Part shown: piece after piece, positions 21,260 through 33,468 of the stretch
Layout of the letters: every line of letters starts with the position of its first letter
Position numbering within the stretch: the stretch's first letter is position 1
Assembly (NCBI GenBank): GCA_004194705.1
Contig: SADC01001371.1
Coordinates: 62,001-126,000 of the forward strand
Direction: 5' to 3'
DNA length: 64,000 nt
From: Ditylenchus dipsaci
Taxonomy: Eukaryota; Nematoda; Chromadorea; Rhabditida; Anguinidae
Notes under the pieces: model-generated
What the model saw: the letters and a program-made list of their open reading frames with translations, nothing else
Database searches by the model: none
What the model was told of the DNA's origin: nothing
Translations under genes and position numbers: made by a program

Positions 21260-24200
21260 ACGGAGAAAAGAGACAGCCAACAGTCGAGAACACTCGAACC
21301 ACAGACACCTCCATATTGAAGTCAATAAGGCTAGGTTCACCTGCTTGTATGTAGCTATTGGCTGTCTAGTGTTGGTTGTGCTGGCTGTTTTGGTGGTTGT
21401 GATTTTGCTTTTGTTGTTCATGCATAGCATGGATGCCAGATACACTGATATCATGAACAATACCTCTTCACACACTGAAAACTTCATGGTCAGTCAATTT
21501 ATTGATGAGTGTGTTAACATTCTTATTCCAATTCCTTGTTTTGCAGCGACTATATGAAGAGATAGCCCAGTTCAGGACCTCACCACATATGCTTACCAAC
21601 AATATCATTGACCGACTTACTCCAGAGCAACTAGCTCAAGCCAAAGCTGCTGGTATGAAGTTTTATTGCTAGTGAATGAACTTCATATACGAGGGCTACA
21701 ATGAAGGTGTAGTCGAGGCATGAGGTTGTTGAGGTGCCGTAAATCAGCTAGATTTTGTCGTTTCATTAATGTGAAAAGCAATTTTTATTACCAATTTTTG
21801 AGTTCCTCTATTGGATAAAATAGGGTTACTGACCGTTTGATATAAAAATAAATTTTTTAGAAACGGACCGCCTATCTCATACCTCGCACCTCTATTGTTA
21901 CCATGCCATAATACAGGGTTTTTCGAGAAATTCAGCGGTTTTGAATTGGCCATAAATTTTTTCGTAGATCGAATTTCGAGACTCTGTTTTTGCCAATCGA
22001 TTTTTCTCGCCGACAATACTTTTTTGATATATAATGTCAAAAACACGATTTCCGCTTGGTCCCCCTGTGGTTTGATGCTGGCCTGTGGGAGGCCCTTGGA
22101 TGGCCAAAACCAGAAGGGGGGCCAAGCAAAAGTCGTAGTTTTCAAATTATTCACCAAAAAAATTGTCGTCGAGAAAAATCGATTGGCAAAAACAGAATTT
22201 CGAGAAACGGACTAGAAAAAGTTATGGCTATTCCAAAGTCGCCGCATTTCTTGAAACACCATGTACTTTGTTTCTTTCGAAGTAGTGTTTACATTTCTTT
22301 GTGGATTTTCACAAGCATTCCCGTTGAAGTTGTCCTTTGCTTCGGATATTTTTTTATAAAAGCATTTTTACTCCGACACCATCTTCGACCCTTCTATAAA
22401 AAATCTATGGTCAAATTTAGCTGCAATCATAAATCCTCTTAAAATGTTGGATTTGGAGCTCATTATGGTGTTGGCATTAAAGTTGGAGTTTGCGTTGAGA
22501 TTGTCATCGGTGTAAAGACGCAAAATCAACCCGTAAAATCGCGTAAAATCAACGCACTAATATAAACCGCTAATAAAAAAATATTTTAGCTCTCTCCTTT
22601 CAGGTATTCTTCCAATTGATGAGCGACCTAAAGTTCCCGCAGGTGTCCAGCCAATAATGCCAGTCACAGATTCCAAGCCCACAACTGTAGATTCCAACAA
22701 AGTGTTTGATGAAGAAGAGTTGAAAGAAAATGGCTTCTACCGTCAACACTGGCACGATCCGACCTGCAATATCCAATGCACCAAGGCCGAGTTAGTCTTT
22801 TTAGCTTTAGGGCACCCACGTTGTGAAGACTCGTTGAAAAATAGGTATTCGGGACAGTGTCTTTTTTCAGTCAAAAATCTTTTTAGATCATTTGAATTTA
22901 GGGGAAGGGCTATTATTTGAGCATGGGTTACCATTAGAAAAAAACCACGGCTTTGCAAATCAGTCGAAATTGTTCGGTCGGTTTCATTGGCATAAATGAA
23001 TCTCTTACTTCAAAGTGGCATAAGTTTTTGTTCTTACGCTATTTTTTATGTTTAATTGAAAGAACAGAAATTTCGACGCTAGGGTCAGATACGCCTCCCA
23101 AAAAAGCTAATGCCTTATACCCTCCGCAATAATGTTTCAACAGTGTTAAAACCAAATTTTTTAAGAAAAAAGTTATGCAAAAGTTTTTCTTAGTAATGAC
23201 CAGGCCCTAAGCCTAACCTAAGCCTACGAGCCTAAGTGAAAAATGACATTAGCTTTATGACACTAGCTTTTTCGGGAGAGGTATATGAGACTAGCGCCGA
23301 AATTTCTCTACCTAGCACGTACGAAATTACGCATTTTCGAAAGAAACTGTCGATATTTGAAAAAAATCAAAAATCAGGAAAACAATAGAGAATGATGTCT
23401 AGAAGTAACTTTTTTTCAATTCCATGCATTTTTAAAGCCTTAAAGGGCATGCCCACGCTAATAAGAGGTGGTGCCCGGGAATTCAAAAAATTTTCCTAAT
23501 CATTGAACTTCTGTACGGATTTTTCAACTTGGTTTCTAACAAAACCATACCTAAAATTGAATTCTAGGCCTTTCACCACCTCTCATTTGAAAGTGACATC
23601 TATAGTTAAAAAACAAGAAAATGAGAAACAGGACACGTCTGAGGGGATCGAAATGCGACTCGTGCTTTACAAATTCAGCGCTTTACCACTAGACTATGAA
23701 AATTGAATGAGAGTTTCCGACCGAACAATTTGCAAAGCCGCTCTGTTAAATTTTTTACAAAAATGTTCATTTTTGTAAAAAATTTAGAAAGAGTCAAATT
23801 ATTTATGTAAAACCATTTTGATTTTTATAATGAAAACACAATTGTCTATATGCTTGAAATTTCAACATAACGGTGCCCTACACTTACTTATTTTAAACTG
23901 ACAATTGACTAAGCCGAAAACTTTAGCGTGACTATTCCTCCATTGGTCATTATCAGTTTAGACGGGTTCGCCGCTGAATATTTGGATCGGAAACTAGTAA
24001 ATAGTCTGGATTCCATGGCCGATTGTGGCTCTAGAGCTGAGGTAAATATTTGCTAATATAGCTATCTCAAAAAACTGTTTTCGTTTCTCAAAAAGTGCAA
24101 ATATTTTTTTAAAGTAAAAATACAATCGCGTTTTATCCTTCTTTGTTAATTTTAAGCTTAATTTTGAGCTTAAAAAATTTCTGATATACAGGCTGTTTCA

Positions 24201-27200
24201 AAAAATTCTTCTTTTTGAAATAACTATAAATATGTTCATAGACCGTTTTTCGATTTTTTTTTTCGCCAATCCTTTTCTCTTGACGGTCAATGTTGTTTAG
24301 TGTATAATGTGAAAAACACGATTTTTGCTTGGCTTCCTGTGGTGGTCCCCCTGGCCCCCTGGGGCTCTAGTCTGTGGGTGGCCCTAGATGGCTAAACCTG
24401 AACCACAGGGGACCAAGCGAAAATCGTGTTTTTCACATTATACACATCCACTTTTTGGTCGTTCACAAAACTGTCTAGTTAGGTTAACTAATAGTAATTC
24501 TAATTAGTTAACTAATTAGTTGTTTTAGTTCATGTTTCCGTCGTATCCCTCCAAAACCTTCCCAAACCATTATTCCATTGCTACGGGCTTGTACCCTGAG
24601 TCTCATGGCATTGTGGACAACACAATCCTAGACCCTACAATCAGCAACGTGTTGGAAGACATCAAAAGAACCAAATATTCTGAATTTTTCCTGGGTGAAC
24701 CTATCTGGAGTGCAGCTGTTCGGCAACACAGGAGAATGTAACTAGATTTTTTTAACAAATTTTTCTGAAAGAAAATTTATTCAGGTACTGTCTGTTTTGG
24801 CCAGGTTGCCAGTACAATATCACCGGTTGGATGGCTAAAAACATTCTTAACTTTGAGATTTACCTTTTGCAGGTTTCAACCCAACACTTAGTTTGCCATA
24901 CAACAAATCTCTGCCCTATTCTGGACGGGTTGATATGGTTGGTGAGCATTTGTTCGTCAGCATTTTTTTCACTTTTTTTAGATAGTTGACTGGCTACTAC
25001 TACCTGCCACCGAGCGTCCTTCACTTATAATGGCCTATTTTGACCAGCCAGACAGTGTCGGGTGAGTTGTGCTATATCTTTAATTTTGGTTTCACAAAAA
25101 TGATTTCAGACATTTCCACACAAACGACCATCAAGTTAGTTTTAATTTGTTTCTGATCACCTTAATCTTTTTACAGTTGACTCTCGATAAATAACAAGTT
25201 TGTTTCCGCCTGGGGTCCGAAACTTTTTTGGCTCCATATTTTTAACGCCGTCTGCCTAATTTTATTGTCTCAACGGGAAAGTCAACTTTTTGCCACCGAT
25301 TTTTTTTGACTTTGAAATATATTTTGCAAACTACGAAAAAGGTGAATAAGACATTATTTAGTCCGTCCTAACATACGCTGGCCTGACCTAAGCCTCATCC
25401 TAAAAATATAAAAAATAAGTTTGAAAAAAAATTTATGGGATTTGCAATAGAAAATCAAAAAAATGACTTTAAGCAGTTTTAATTAAAATAAATGTGACAA
25501 ATTTTTTTAAACAATTTTGAATGCTTTATATTATGACCTAGGTCAACCTGGAACTTAGCTACATGGACTCTGTGCTCAATTACCTCTATACTTCACTTTA
25601 CAAAAACGGGTTATTTGACTGTACAAATCTAGTGATTCTCTCTGATCACGGTAAAATATCTTTACCGAATTTTCAGATATCATTTCTAGACAAAATCACA
25701 TTACAGGAATGCAATTTCTCAACAAACGTTATTTTGTGAATGAAATGGTGGACACTCGTGGAATGGCTATAACAGCTGGTGTGATGGGTCGCATATATAT
25801 GGCTAATTCAAGTTAGTTCAGTTTTATTGTTTTTTACCTTTTATTAACAAAAGGACGCCTTTTGTCCTGTTCTAAACACGGCACGATTTTCTGGGGTTTC
25901 GTTTTATTTATTTATTCAGCAAATTCACTTGAATGGCTTGAAGACAAGCTAGAATGTATGGATAAGGAGAACTTCAGAATTTTCGATAGAAAGAAAATGC
26001 CCAAGGTTTGTGACGAGTAAATTTTCAAACCAAAAGCCTATTTGTAGAGGTATCATTACGCAAAGACGGAACGAGTGGGGGATTTGCTGCTGGATGGTCA
26101 TCTTGGAACCACTTTCTATCCGTAAACCTTTTGCCAATAGACAAATTACGAAGTTATAAGTTAAAACTTGTGTTTTATTTAGCTCTGTGATAGATGACTA
26201 CCACGTTACGTCAGATCATGGCTATGACTACAGTAAGTTTCAAAATGAGGAAATTAAAATTTATAGTTATCTGTGTAAATTAGTTACCGAAATTCATATT
26301 TTTCAATCCATTGGGTATTTTTTATTCAAAATGTTCGGGCGTTTTATAATGAAGCTTTGAAATCCAATAACCCTTTTTATGGGAATCAAGCATAGTCAAA
26401 CCTCTATACAAAGCCACTCGAAAATGGACCAATTTGGTCAGCTTTGACTAAATTTAGTCAAATGAACCCCCGAAATAACGCCACTTGTTCGCCTGTTTCA
26501 AGGGGTGGAGTTATATCGAGGTTTGACTGTACCTGCTTTTAAACCGTAAATCTGAATTTTGGAGTTATGTCGCGCAAACCACGATGTATTTAGTTATATG
26601 TGCTCTTTTAGTTACTAGGCCTATGCATGCCATATTCTTTGCCAGAGGCCCAAATATTAAACCCAAACTGCGATTAGCGGTAACATTTTACGGTGAGGAA
26701 ATGGCCCAAAAAATTGCAAATTTAGCCCTTTCAAAATGTGGAGCTGTTCAATTTGTTTTCCGGTAAGCTTTCATAATAAAATCACCTTGACCCATTGCTC
26801 TGGCTTTTTAGAGCTCTTGAGATTGAATCCAGATGTACCAACCAACGGGACTGAGGGAATTCTAGACAGTGTAGTGTATAACATGAACCTCAATAAGCGA
26901 CCCCCGTCCATCAGTTTAAGACCTATGCCGTAAATTATCTTCCAAACTTATTCGGTATTTAATTATAAGCTTATTTCAGAGAGTGTGCTCCACTCGTTCT
27001 CTTCCAAAAAAGAGCAGTCAAAGGTTGTTTGAACACAAAAAATTGTCAAACTGAAGCTGTAAGCAGTGTTTTACAGAAAGAAATATCGATATTACTTTTT
27101 CAATTTCCAGCAAAACGTCAACAAAAATTTGGACGAGTGCAAGACCCAAATCCAACCACAGAGCATATTCTACACAGACCAGCTTAATTTATGCACCATA

Positions 27201-28770
27201 AACATGTGCTCCATCGCTATAGCTACTAGCTTGTCATCTAAATTTGGTATTATTATCTTTTTATTTTTTCAATTAATTGGTCTTTGCGGAATTATCAGGC
27301 TCACCCACCATGGTATTTGAAACTCTGACTCAGGGACCTGGTTCTACGGCCACTAAAGCTGTGCCCGACGCTAATGCTACTCAGAACTGCAGTCTCATTG
27401 ATATTCGCTATGATGCTGACTGTACCAACTGGACAAAAACAATGGCTCAAGAAAGGCAGAAAGATGTGGAATGGATTAGTCTCATGGCTAATAACCCAGG
27501 CAGCGGTGAAGCTAAATACTCAGCTTTGAGAATGTGTAAAATAAATGTTTATACTTCAGATCTACGCGATCTAAATCAGTTGAATTTTCTGGTGTATAAA
27601 AACTTCAACAAAGGTAGGCTTGGTTAAATATTTGGAGGCGTAATCGTTGAGCCGATGAAACTTTTGCCAATGAGATCATTTCGCCGATAGCATCTTTTTG
27701 CCAATGAGCTCACTTCATCAATGCTATGTTTTCGCCGATTGCTTGTTCTCTCAGGTACTTTGTCCGCATTCTCTGCCAAATTACCACTCATTTTGTAGCA
27801 CATCTCACTGGCTACAAAAAGAGTGGTAGTTTTACGGACAATGCGGACAAAGTACTTGAGAAAAGAATACCGTATTCTCTCTAATAGAACCACACCCCCT
27901 GGCTCAAAATCGTGTTTATGGCATTGTGTTTTGACCCACCTTTTGAAGACTGCTTTCATGCAACTTACCACCCATTTTCTAGCCAGTGAGATGAGCTACA
28001 AAATGAAGGGTTACTTGCATAAGAGAAGTTTTTAAAAAGTGCGTCAAAAGCGCAACGCCAAAAAGACGATTTTGAGCCAGATGGTGTGGTTTTATTAGGG
28101 AAAATACGGTATTCGTGAAAACACACCATTAGCAAAGTAATCTCATTGACAAACAGATGACATATGCAAAAGTTTCATTGGTAAAACGATCACGCCTACA
28201 AATATGTTGTCGAAAATGTCATTCTTCCAGGGCCTTTCTCATTTTTACAAAATGCGACTAGATTCTACGCAAAGAAATACGGAAAAATCACTTCGATCAC
28301 TGGCACTATATACGATTTTAATATGGATGGTTTGGCGGATGATCAGAAAACTTTTTGGTACAATTCTTTTAAATTTAAAAAGCGATTGTTAAAAATAAAA
28401 TTTTGAGGGATCACCAAAACTCTACAAAAGACCATCTGGAGTTGCTACCAACACATATATTTCGAATTTTAATGCGATGTGAGGATGGGCAATGGCATAT
28501 CAATGGTTTTTTACTTCTGTGTTCCAATTCTATTTCATGAATTTTTTTGTAGGAATAAGTTGCAAGAACTCTACAGCCACAAGGATAGAAACCTTTATTA
28601 TTCCAAATGAAGCCAAAGATATAAATTGTTTGGTATTCTTTTTACAATTAAAGTTGAAATTTATTAATAGAAGTACATAGGCCCAAGATGAGTATCTACT
28701 ACTTAACACAGCCAGGGTAAAGGATGTAGAGCTACTCACAAATACACAGTTCTTCGCAGAGAAAATGTAA
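21260..28770 (+). CDS. ectonucleotide pyrophosphatase/phosphodiesterase, type II membrane protein (24 exons, 5' end not found)
   Basis: Exons: 21260-21488, 21547-21652, 22604-22790, 23927-24041, 24529-24737, 24785-24825, 24873-24941, 24986-25061, 25110-25134, 25542-25650, 25707-25811, 25920-26005, 26048-26121, 26183-26232, 26612-26679, 26726-26762, 26812-26929, 26980-27058, 27111-27246, 27299-27613, 28231-28357, 28408-28505, 28553-28632, 28681-28770 (TAA). Joined they keep one frame for 875 residues. Exon 1 gives a basic cytoplasmic tail then a membrane segment ([18 protein letters not shown]). The catalytic domain shows all expected metal ligands: Asp in ISLDGF, nucleophile Thr in SKTFPNHY, Asp and His in PDSVGH, Asp-His in LSDHGM and His in SDHGYD. 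The C-terminal half has the family nuclease-like pattern ([19 protein letters not shown]). Known ENPPs hydrolyse extracellular nucleotide or lipid phosphodiesters. No somatomedin-B repeats are seen between membrane and catalytic domain. At least one 5' exon with the start codon is missing from my model. Exon 22 donor (AATG|GTTTTTTA) is the weakest junction. Confidence 0.93.
21914..22263. mobile_element. 350-bp mariner-like MITE in ENPP intron 2
   Basis: Ends CAGGGTTTTTCGAGAAATTC and its diverged complement (GAAACACCATG), flanked by TA. The centre matches 19280-19634. Most of intron 2 is this element and its surroundings. Confidence 0.8.
23075..23298. mobile_element. 224-bp Mutator-like MITE in ENPP intron 3
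   Basis: Ends GACGCTAGGGTCAGATACG and complement (GTATATGAGACTAGCGCC); perfect 8-bp duplications GAAATTTC (23067-23074 and 23299-23306). It contains the dispersed CCTAAGCCTAACCTAAGCC core. Confidence 0.9.
23440..23600. repeat. truncated TTAA-type MITE in ENPP intron 3
   Basis: TTAA then AGGGCATGCCCACG, followed by the arm with TTCAACTTGGTTTCTAAC. The second arm is missing. Confidence 0.6.
24189..24460. repeat. partial mariner-like MITE in ENPP intron 4
   Basis: Starts CAGGCTGTTTCAAAAAATTC after TA; the centre GTATAATGTGAAAAACACGA and its complement match the 19280 and 21914 elements. The right end is lost. Confidence 0.65.
25175..25270. repeat. pogo-like end in ENPP intron 9
   Basis: CAGTTGACTCTCGATAAAT followed by TTCCGCCTGGGGTCCG matches arms of the 16392 palindrome. 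The dispersed CATACGCTGGCCTGACC core follows at about 25360. Confidence 0.6.
26395..26529. mobile_element. pogo-like MITE in ENPP intron 14
   Basis: GTCAAACCTCTATACAAAG at the left and ATATCGAGGTTTGACTG at the right, followed by TA. The left terminal CA is missing. Confidence 0.75.
27635..28197. mobile_element. inverted-repeat element in ENPP intron 20 (contains nested MITE)
   Basis: AGGCGTAATCGTTGAGCC at the left and AACGATCACGCCT at the right; arms share TTTTGCCAATGAGATCATT-like sequence. It accounts for nearly all of the 617-bp intron. Confidence 0.7.
27870..28109. mobile_element. 240-bp CCGTATTC-type MITE, nested
   Basis: Ends CCGTATTCTCTCTAATAGAA and complement, flanked by TA, inside the 27635-28197 element. 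Confidence 0.85.
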
Positions 28771-29711
28771 AAAATTGGCTCAAATTGAATTGGGCCTTCA
28801 AAAGTCTGAATTTCACCAGTAAATTTTATTTTGACATTTTTTAAATTTCATTGTAATTTTTCTAATTTTTTTTGCCTTATCATGTATTCCTAGGCCTTGA
28901 CTTTCTAATGAGCTATAAAGCTCGGCTGAATGAATTGGAAAATGTAGAGATTTAGATATTTTGAAAAATAAATGTTCAAAAACATTTTATTTTTAAAACC
29001 TTTCAATCTCTCCATTTCTCAATTTTTTTCAGCGGAGTTTGATAGCGCCTCATAGAGCTTAGATTCAGAGTTACACGCTAGTGCAAATAACATTGAAAAA
29101 TATCGACAAAATTGAAAGCAAAACGGAAAAACAGAAATTTACTGGTGAAACTTCAGACTTTTGAGGGCGCACTTCAATTTAACACTCTGCTTGTCGTGCT
29201 TGATCTTTGAGACTCCTGGCACTGAACGCTGAACATGATAGTGTTTTGGTTTGAAATTTATTTGCCAGTTATAAACATTCTCCTCTGAACATTCTTAGTT
29301 TTTGATTTTTCGTTCTGGCACAATAATGCAAAAAGCGTCATGAAGCGACAGAGGAGAATGTTTATAACTGGCAAAAAAATTCAAACTAAAACACTATCGT
29401 GCTAAGCATAAAGTTCTGTGCCAGGAGTCTTTAAGATCACGCACGTCAAGCAGAGTGTTAAGCCAAAAAAATTCATCAACTTACAAACCAAAAAAAAATT
29501 TAGGTGGTTTCCTGAAAAAGAATCACTGTTTTGGAGGACAAATATCACAACCGCTCTGTGGTCATGATGAACGCGGTTTTAATATTTTCGAAGCTCATAC
29601 AGGAAAGCTCCACTAGAATATACAGAATAATCAAGTTTGTGATAATGACTTTCTAGTGGTTATAGATGTTCTAGTCAAATTTAATAATAATTATTTTGTA
29701 GGTGAATTTTC
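28771..29711. other. 3' flank of ENPP, inverted repeat, no further gene
   Basis: An inverted repeat spans about 28770-29470: ATTTACTGGTGAAACTTC near 29138 answers GAATTTCACCAGTAAATT near 28810, and AACATTCTCCTCTG near 29276 answers its complement near 29345. No coding sequence was recognised. A polyadenylation signal for ENPP may be AATAAA at about 28968. Confidence 0.5.
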
Positions 29712-30261
29712 GGCGCTACTTGCATATCCCCCAAGCCTGAAATCCACTTTTTTTTAAATTTTCCCAAATACCCTATTTATAAGGTATCTTTTAGGCTTAG
29801 GCTTGGTGGGCCAGCACCTGCTAGGCCGTACTGAGGGTGTTATTTATCACCCTTTTTTGGGGGAGGGGGATTATTTATGACCCACAGTCCCTCTGCCTCC
29901 CTAATTTTTCAAGTGATCTGAAAAAGAGGTCCTGCGACCCCTCGGGGTCGCAGGAAGCTTGGTTGGTTAGAGATGCGCGCACTCACTTACCTTAGACATA
30001 ATTCCGAGTAAGACTCTTGACCAAAAATGCATTTAGAGACTCTTTCCGCCAAGCCCTATGCTGAAAACATGGTAAAACAGGCAAACAGTCGAAATTCTAA
30101 AATGCATAAAGCTCAATTTTTTATTGACCACAATCTAAAAATAATGTCTTTTTTGAACTCCTGAGGTGATTTTAAGTCGATGTAAGGTGTTTGGGAACAC
30201 TTTCAAAAAAGTTGATTTTGAGGGGAGGGGCTTGGGAGGAGCTGTATATGCAAGCAGCGTC
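29712..30261. mobile_element. 550-bp Mutator-like MITE
   Basis: Ends GGCGCTACTTGCATATCCC and GTATATGCAAGCAGCGTC; duplications GAATTTTC / GAATTTTT (7 of 8). Contains the GC hairpin fragment and the leader-like block CTTACCTTAGACATAATTCC at about 29990. Confidence 0.85.
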
Positions 30262-30869
30262 GAATTTTTTTATTGTTGATAATGTCAGTAAATAACCGGG
30301 TACGCCTTTCATTGTTGAACTCGCTTTTATGCTGGGAGTGAAAATATGTTGTGTGATATTAATAATAAAGTTGTAATTGAACACTCCAAAGGCCGACTGT
30401 GGTATCTGACTATCCCTGATTAGTTTTTCTAGCTGATCCCAAACCTAGCGTTAGAATTCCTAAAAAGAGGTTTGGGTAAACCGGTCTTTAAAGTGGCCGC
30501 CTATAAATTTGTAGGCGTTCTTTTACAGTGTGTGAATATTTAGTGAATTTTTTTCAAAAGTCTATATGTCACTAGATAGCGCGGAAATAGGGCCTTCTGA
30601 TGAGCTATAAAGTGACTTCAATTGACAACGCAAGTTCGTGTATCCAAGTTTCAATGTTAACTTGAATTTTTTCAGAGTTTCGACCACTTTACATAAACAC
30701 TCATAAATTTGTGCACATGATCGGTTTTACCCATGAAAATACACCATAAAAAGACCATAATCTTAATTAGCTTTTATATAATGGCTAGTTTGTTAAAAAA
30801 AATAAGGGTGTAATCAGAGTAAAATGAACACTTGAAGTTTGAAGGTTATTGCATTGAGCGGTATGCTCG
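30262..30869. other. about 0.6 kb with no gene seen
   Basis: No supported coding sequence or bounded element. Confidence 0.4.
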
Positions 30870-31016
30870 ATGCCTAACTTTCGAAAACCCGAGCAACCAC
30901 CTATACTTACTGAAATTTTAGCCGAAAAATCAGGAAATTATCCGCATTTTTTCAAACTATGGGCAGGAGACAACTTTAATATTACAGAATTTATAAAACT
31001 CTTGTGTTGGGAAATG
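30870..31016 (+). CDS. possible first coding exon, unknown protein
   Basis: ATG followed by 49 codons (MPNFRKPEQPPILTEIL...) ending in phase 0 at ATG|GTAATA. The residue mix is protein-like (FFKLWAGDNFNITEF). It could be the start of the gene whose later exons lie at 33469-41342, but the phase does not join directly to 33469, so at least one exon would be missing. Weak call. Confidence 0.25.
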
Positions 31017-31325
31017 GTAATATTTACAAAGACACCAAAAGAAAGTCCTACGTGCGGTATCATAGCTTGAACTGACCAAAACTTACAACGGGCACCCAAG
31101 AACTGGAAACTTGGATGCGACTATTCTTATACGTGTATATTGTAGAGCGTAAACAAAAAAAATTGTAATAAAATTGTAATACGAAATTGTATACAGATGA
31201 TTCTAAGAGTAATCAAAAATCACGGAAAATTTTTTTATTCGTTCACAAAATTCACGATACGGACAAACTAGGAGCAACACGCGACTATCGTCGCCACTAT
31301 TTTAAAAATTAACATATATTGGTAC

Positions 31326-31486
31326 CAGAGACATAGCCAGAAAAATCTGACGGAAGGGGGGCTAAAGCCCCCGAGAGGTCATTTTCCCTACACTGTTTCC
31401 GTTTTATTTTTAATTAACAATTTTTTTCGAAAAACCTGACGGGGGGAGCTATAGCCCCCTCAGTCCCCCCCCTGGCTACGCCTATG
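31326..31486. mobile_element. 161-bp hAT-like MITE
   Basis: Ends CAGAGACATAGCCAGAAAAA and CCTGGCTACGCCTATG with perfect 8-bp duplications ATTGGTAC (31318-31325 and 31487-31494). Confidence 0.85.
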
Positions 31487-31912
31487 ATTGGTACCACCCT
31501 TCCTGGCTACCCCTTACTGGCTACCCCTCCCTCCAGGCTGTCTTGGTCCAGACTACCAGCCCCTTGGCTGGTAGTAAAATTTTCGTAGCGCCTTCGGCGC
31601 TGTATTGTTGAATAATTACTCCCCTCCCTCTAATAACTTCCCCCTCTAGAGAAAGGCTGCGTTTAGAGCATAAAAATTACAAAGGCTACTTCTTAGCATG
31701 ATTTGCGAAAAAAAATGAAATGCGCCCCCCAGACTAAATAAATTCCCTTTTCGATTCACAGGGTTGCTATTATATTGAGCTTTGACAGTATTTTTAAATA
31801 GAACCAATTTTTGTGTACTTCAGATTAGTATCGATATAGTGGCACCCCACTCAGGTACCTTCCCGTCTTTTTACTTAAAATTTCGAAAAACTTTTGCCGA
31901 ATCCGGTTTGTC

Positions 31913-32159
31913 GGCGCCAGTAGCGAATAACCACCCCCCGGCTCCCTAAAAAATTTACTTGTAAAAAATGCTGTAACTACCCTTCGAAAGAACAAGTTTA
32001 GGATTAGCCCTTAGGCTCGGGGGTGGTTTAGCCTACGGAAGTTGTGACTAATAACTGTGTTGCGCACTTTAATCTGAATCTGTGACATATACTTGGGTAT
32101 TTTTTACTTAGGTTTTATAAGGAAAAATTTATGGGATGGGGGTATTCCCTACTAGGGTC
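31913..32159. mobile_element. 247-bp Mutator-like MITE
   Basis: Ends GGCGCCAGTAGCGAATAACC and CCCTACTAGGGTC; perfect 8-bp duplications GGTTTGTC (31905-31912 and 32160-32167). Paired with 38502-38741 by sequence. Confidence 0.88.
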
Positions 32160-32670
32160 GGTTTGTCGATTCCTTTTGAAAAATTGCAAGGATTCCGATT
32201 TTGCCGATCATTTTCCAAAAACTAAAAAATTTTGCCATAACAAAATCGATAAAACTATCGGACACTAGGCGGGAACGAACTTGAGGGAAGTGCCGCCACA
32301 TCGAAAGTTAACTGTATCTTCGGGCATCAACTGTCTAAATAAAAGTGTAGGTAAGTATAGTCAGAGATCGGTAAGAAATAAAATTTACACAGAAAGGTGA
32401 ATTTAAGTTGTCTTAATACCCACTCTAAAACACACTCAACAAAAACGTGCCAATAAATAATTTTTTAAACAAAATATTTGTCGTAATTTTTGAAAACTCC
32501 TTTGTCTTTTTGAAAAACTATTTGAACTATACTAAATTTTGAAGAACTATTTTGTAACAATCTCATTTTTTTCGCTTACTGATAATCTCAAAATTTTGTG
32601 GCGAATTCGATCGTAATCTTAAAATTTAAAGTTTCGTTATTTAAAATATCTTCAGATCATTTGAAAAATA

Positions 32671-33405
32671 TGGGAGACCAGATCCCCCGAAGTTGTCGAA
32701 AAACCATCATACGGGTGTCATGGTTTACAGCCTACTAGTGAGTTGCCGTTGATTTGCAATTTTTTTTCCAAGTTGGGTTTTTCAAAATGTTGGGAGAGGC
32801 TGATATCTGAGAGTGGCGGAAATTCAAATAATAGTTCCCCTTTGCAAGAAATTTAATATCTTTTGAATTTCAGCTCTAATAAGATGGCATTTTTTCGCGA
32901 ATAAAAGCTTGCATCTGGACTACACAATGATATATAGAACATCTGAAATAAAAAAAAAATTCAGAAAACTTTCAGCAAGAAGATAGACATGATAACTGGA
33001 TGCCAAAATCAACATCTCCATGTTGACGCTCTTGATATAAAAAATATATGGGATTTTTATAACTACACACTTTTTATATGCCATCGTTTAGCCCCAAAAG
33101 AGGGTTTTCATTTACGCCATCAGAAACAGTAAAAATACCATATTATTGGAGCTGAAATTGAAAAGATATTAAAATTGTTGCAAAAAGGAGCTATTATTTG
33201 AATTCCCGCCACACTCAGATATCAGCCTCTTCCCAACATTTTGAAAAACCCGACGTTCTTCTCAAATAACTCATATGCAAGAAATCTACCCATACAAGTT
33301 GGATAATAAAAAAATTATAAAGCAACGGCAACTTAAAAGTAGGCTAAAAACCAGTGATACCAATATCATGGTTTTTCCGTAACTTCGTGAGACGTGGTAC
33401 CCTAT
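32671..33405. mobile_element. about 735-bp inverted-repeat element
   Basis: Arms of about 220 bp share AACATTTTGAAAAACCCAAC-like sequence, GAGGCTGATATCTGAG and TTTTGAATTTCAGCTC with their complements. Ends are diverged and no duplication was found. Confidence 0.7.
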
Positions 33406-33468
33406 TTTCAGCACTTTTTTTATAAAACTTCGGGGTGCTTTACAACAATCTGCAAAAAAATCTCTCAG

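Noticed and set aside
21744..22442. Several long frames in ENPP intron 2
   Set aside because: All overlap the 21914-22263 MITE and its inverted arms; symmetry artefacts.
26584..26766. 60-codon frame continuing past 26679 in ENPP
   Set aside because: The family alignment requires splicing at 26679 to 26726, which restores the PFQNVELFN segment; the read-through is intronic.
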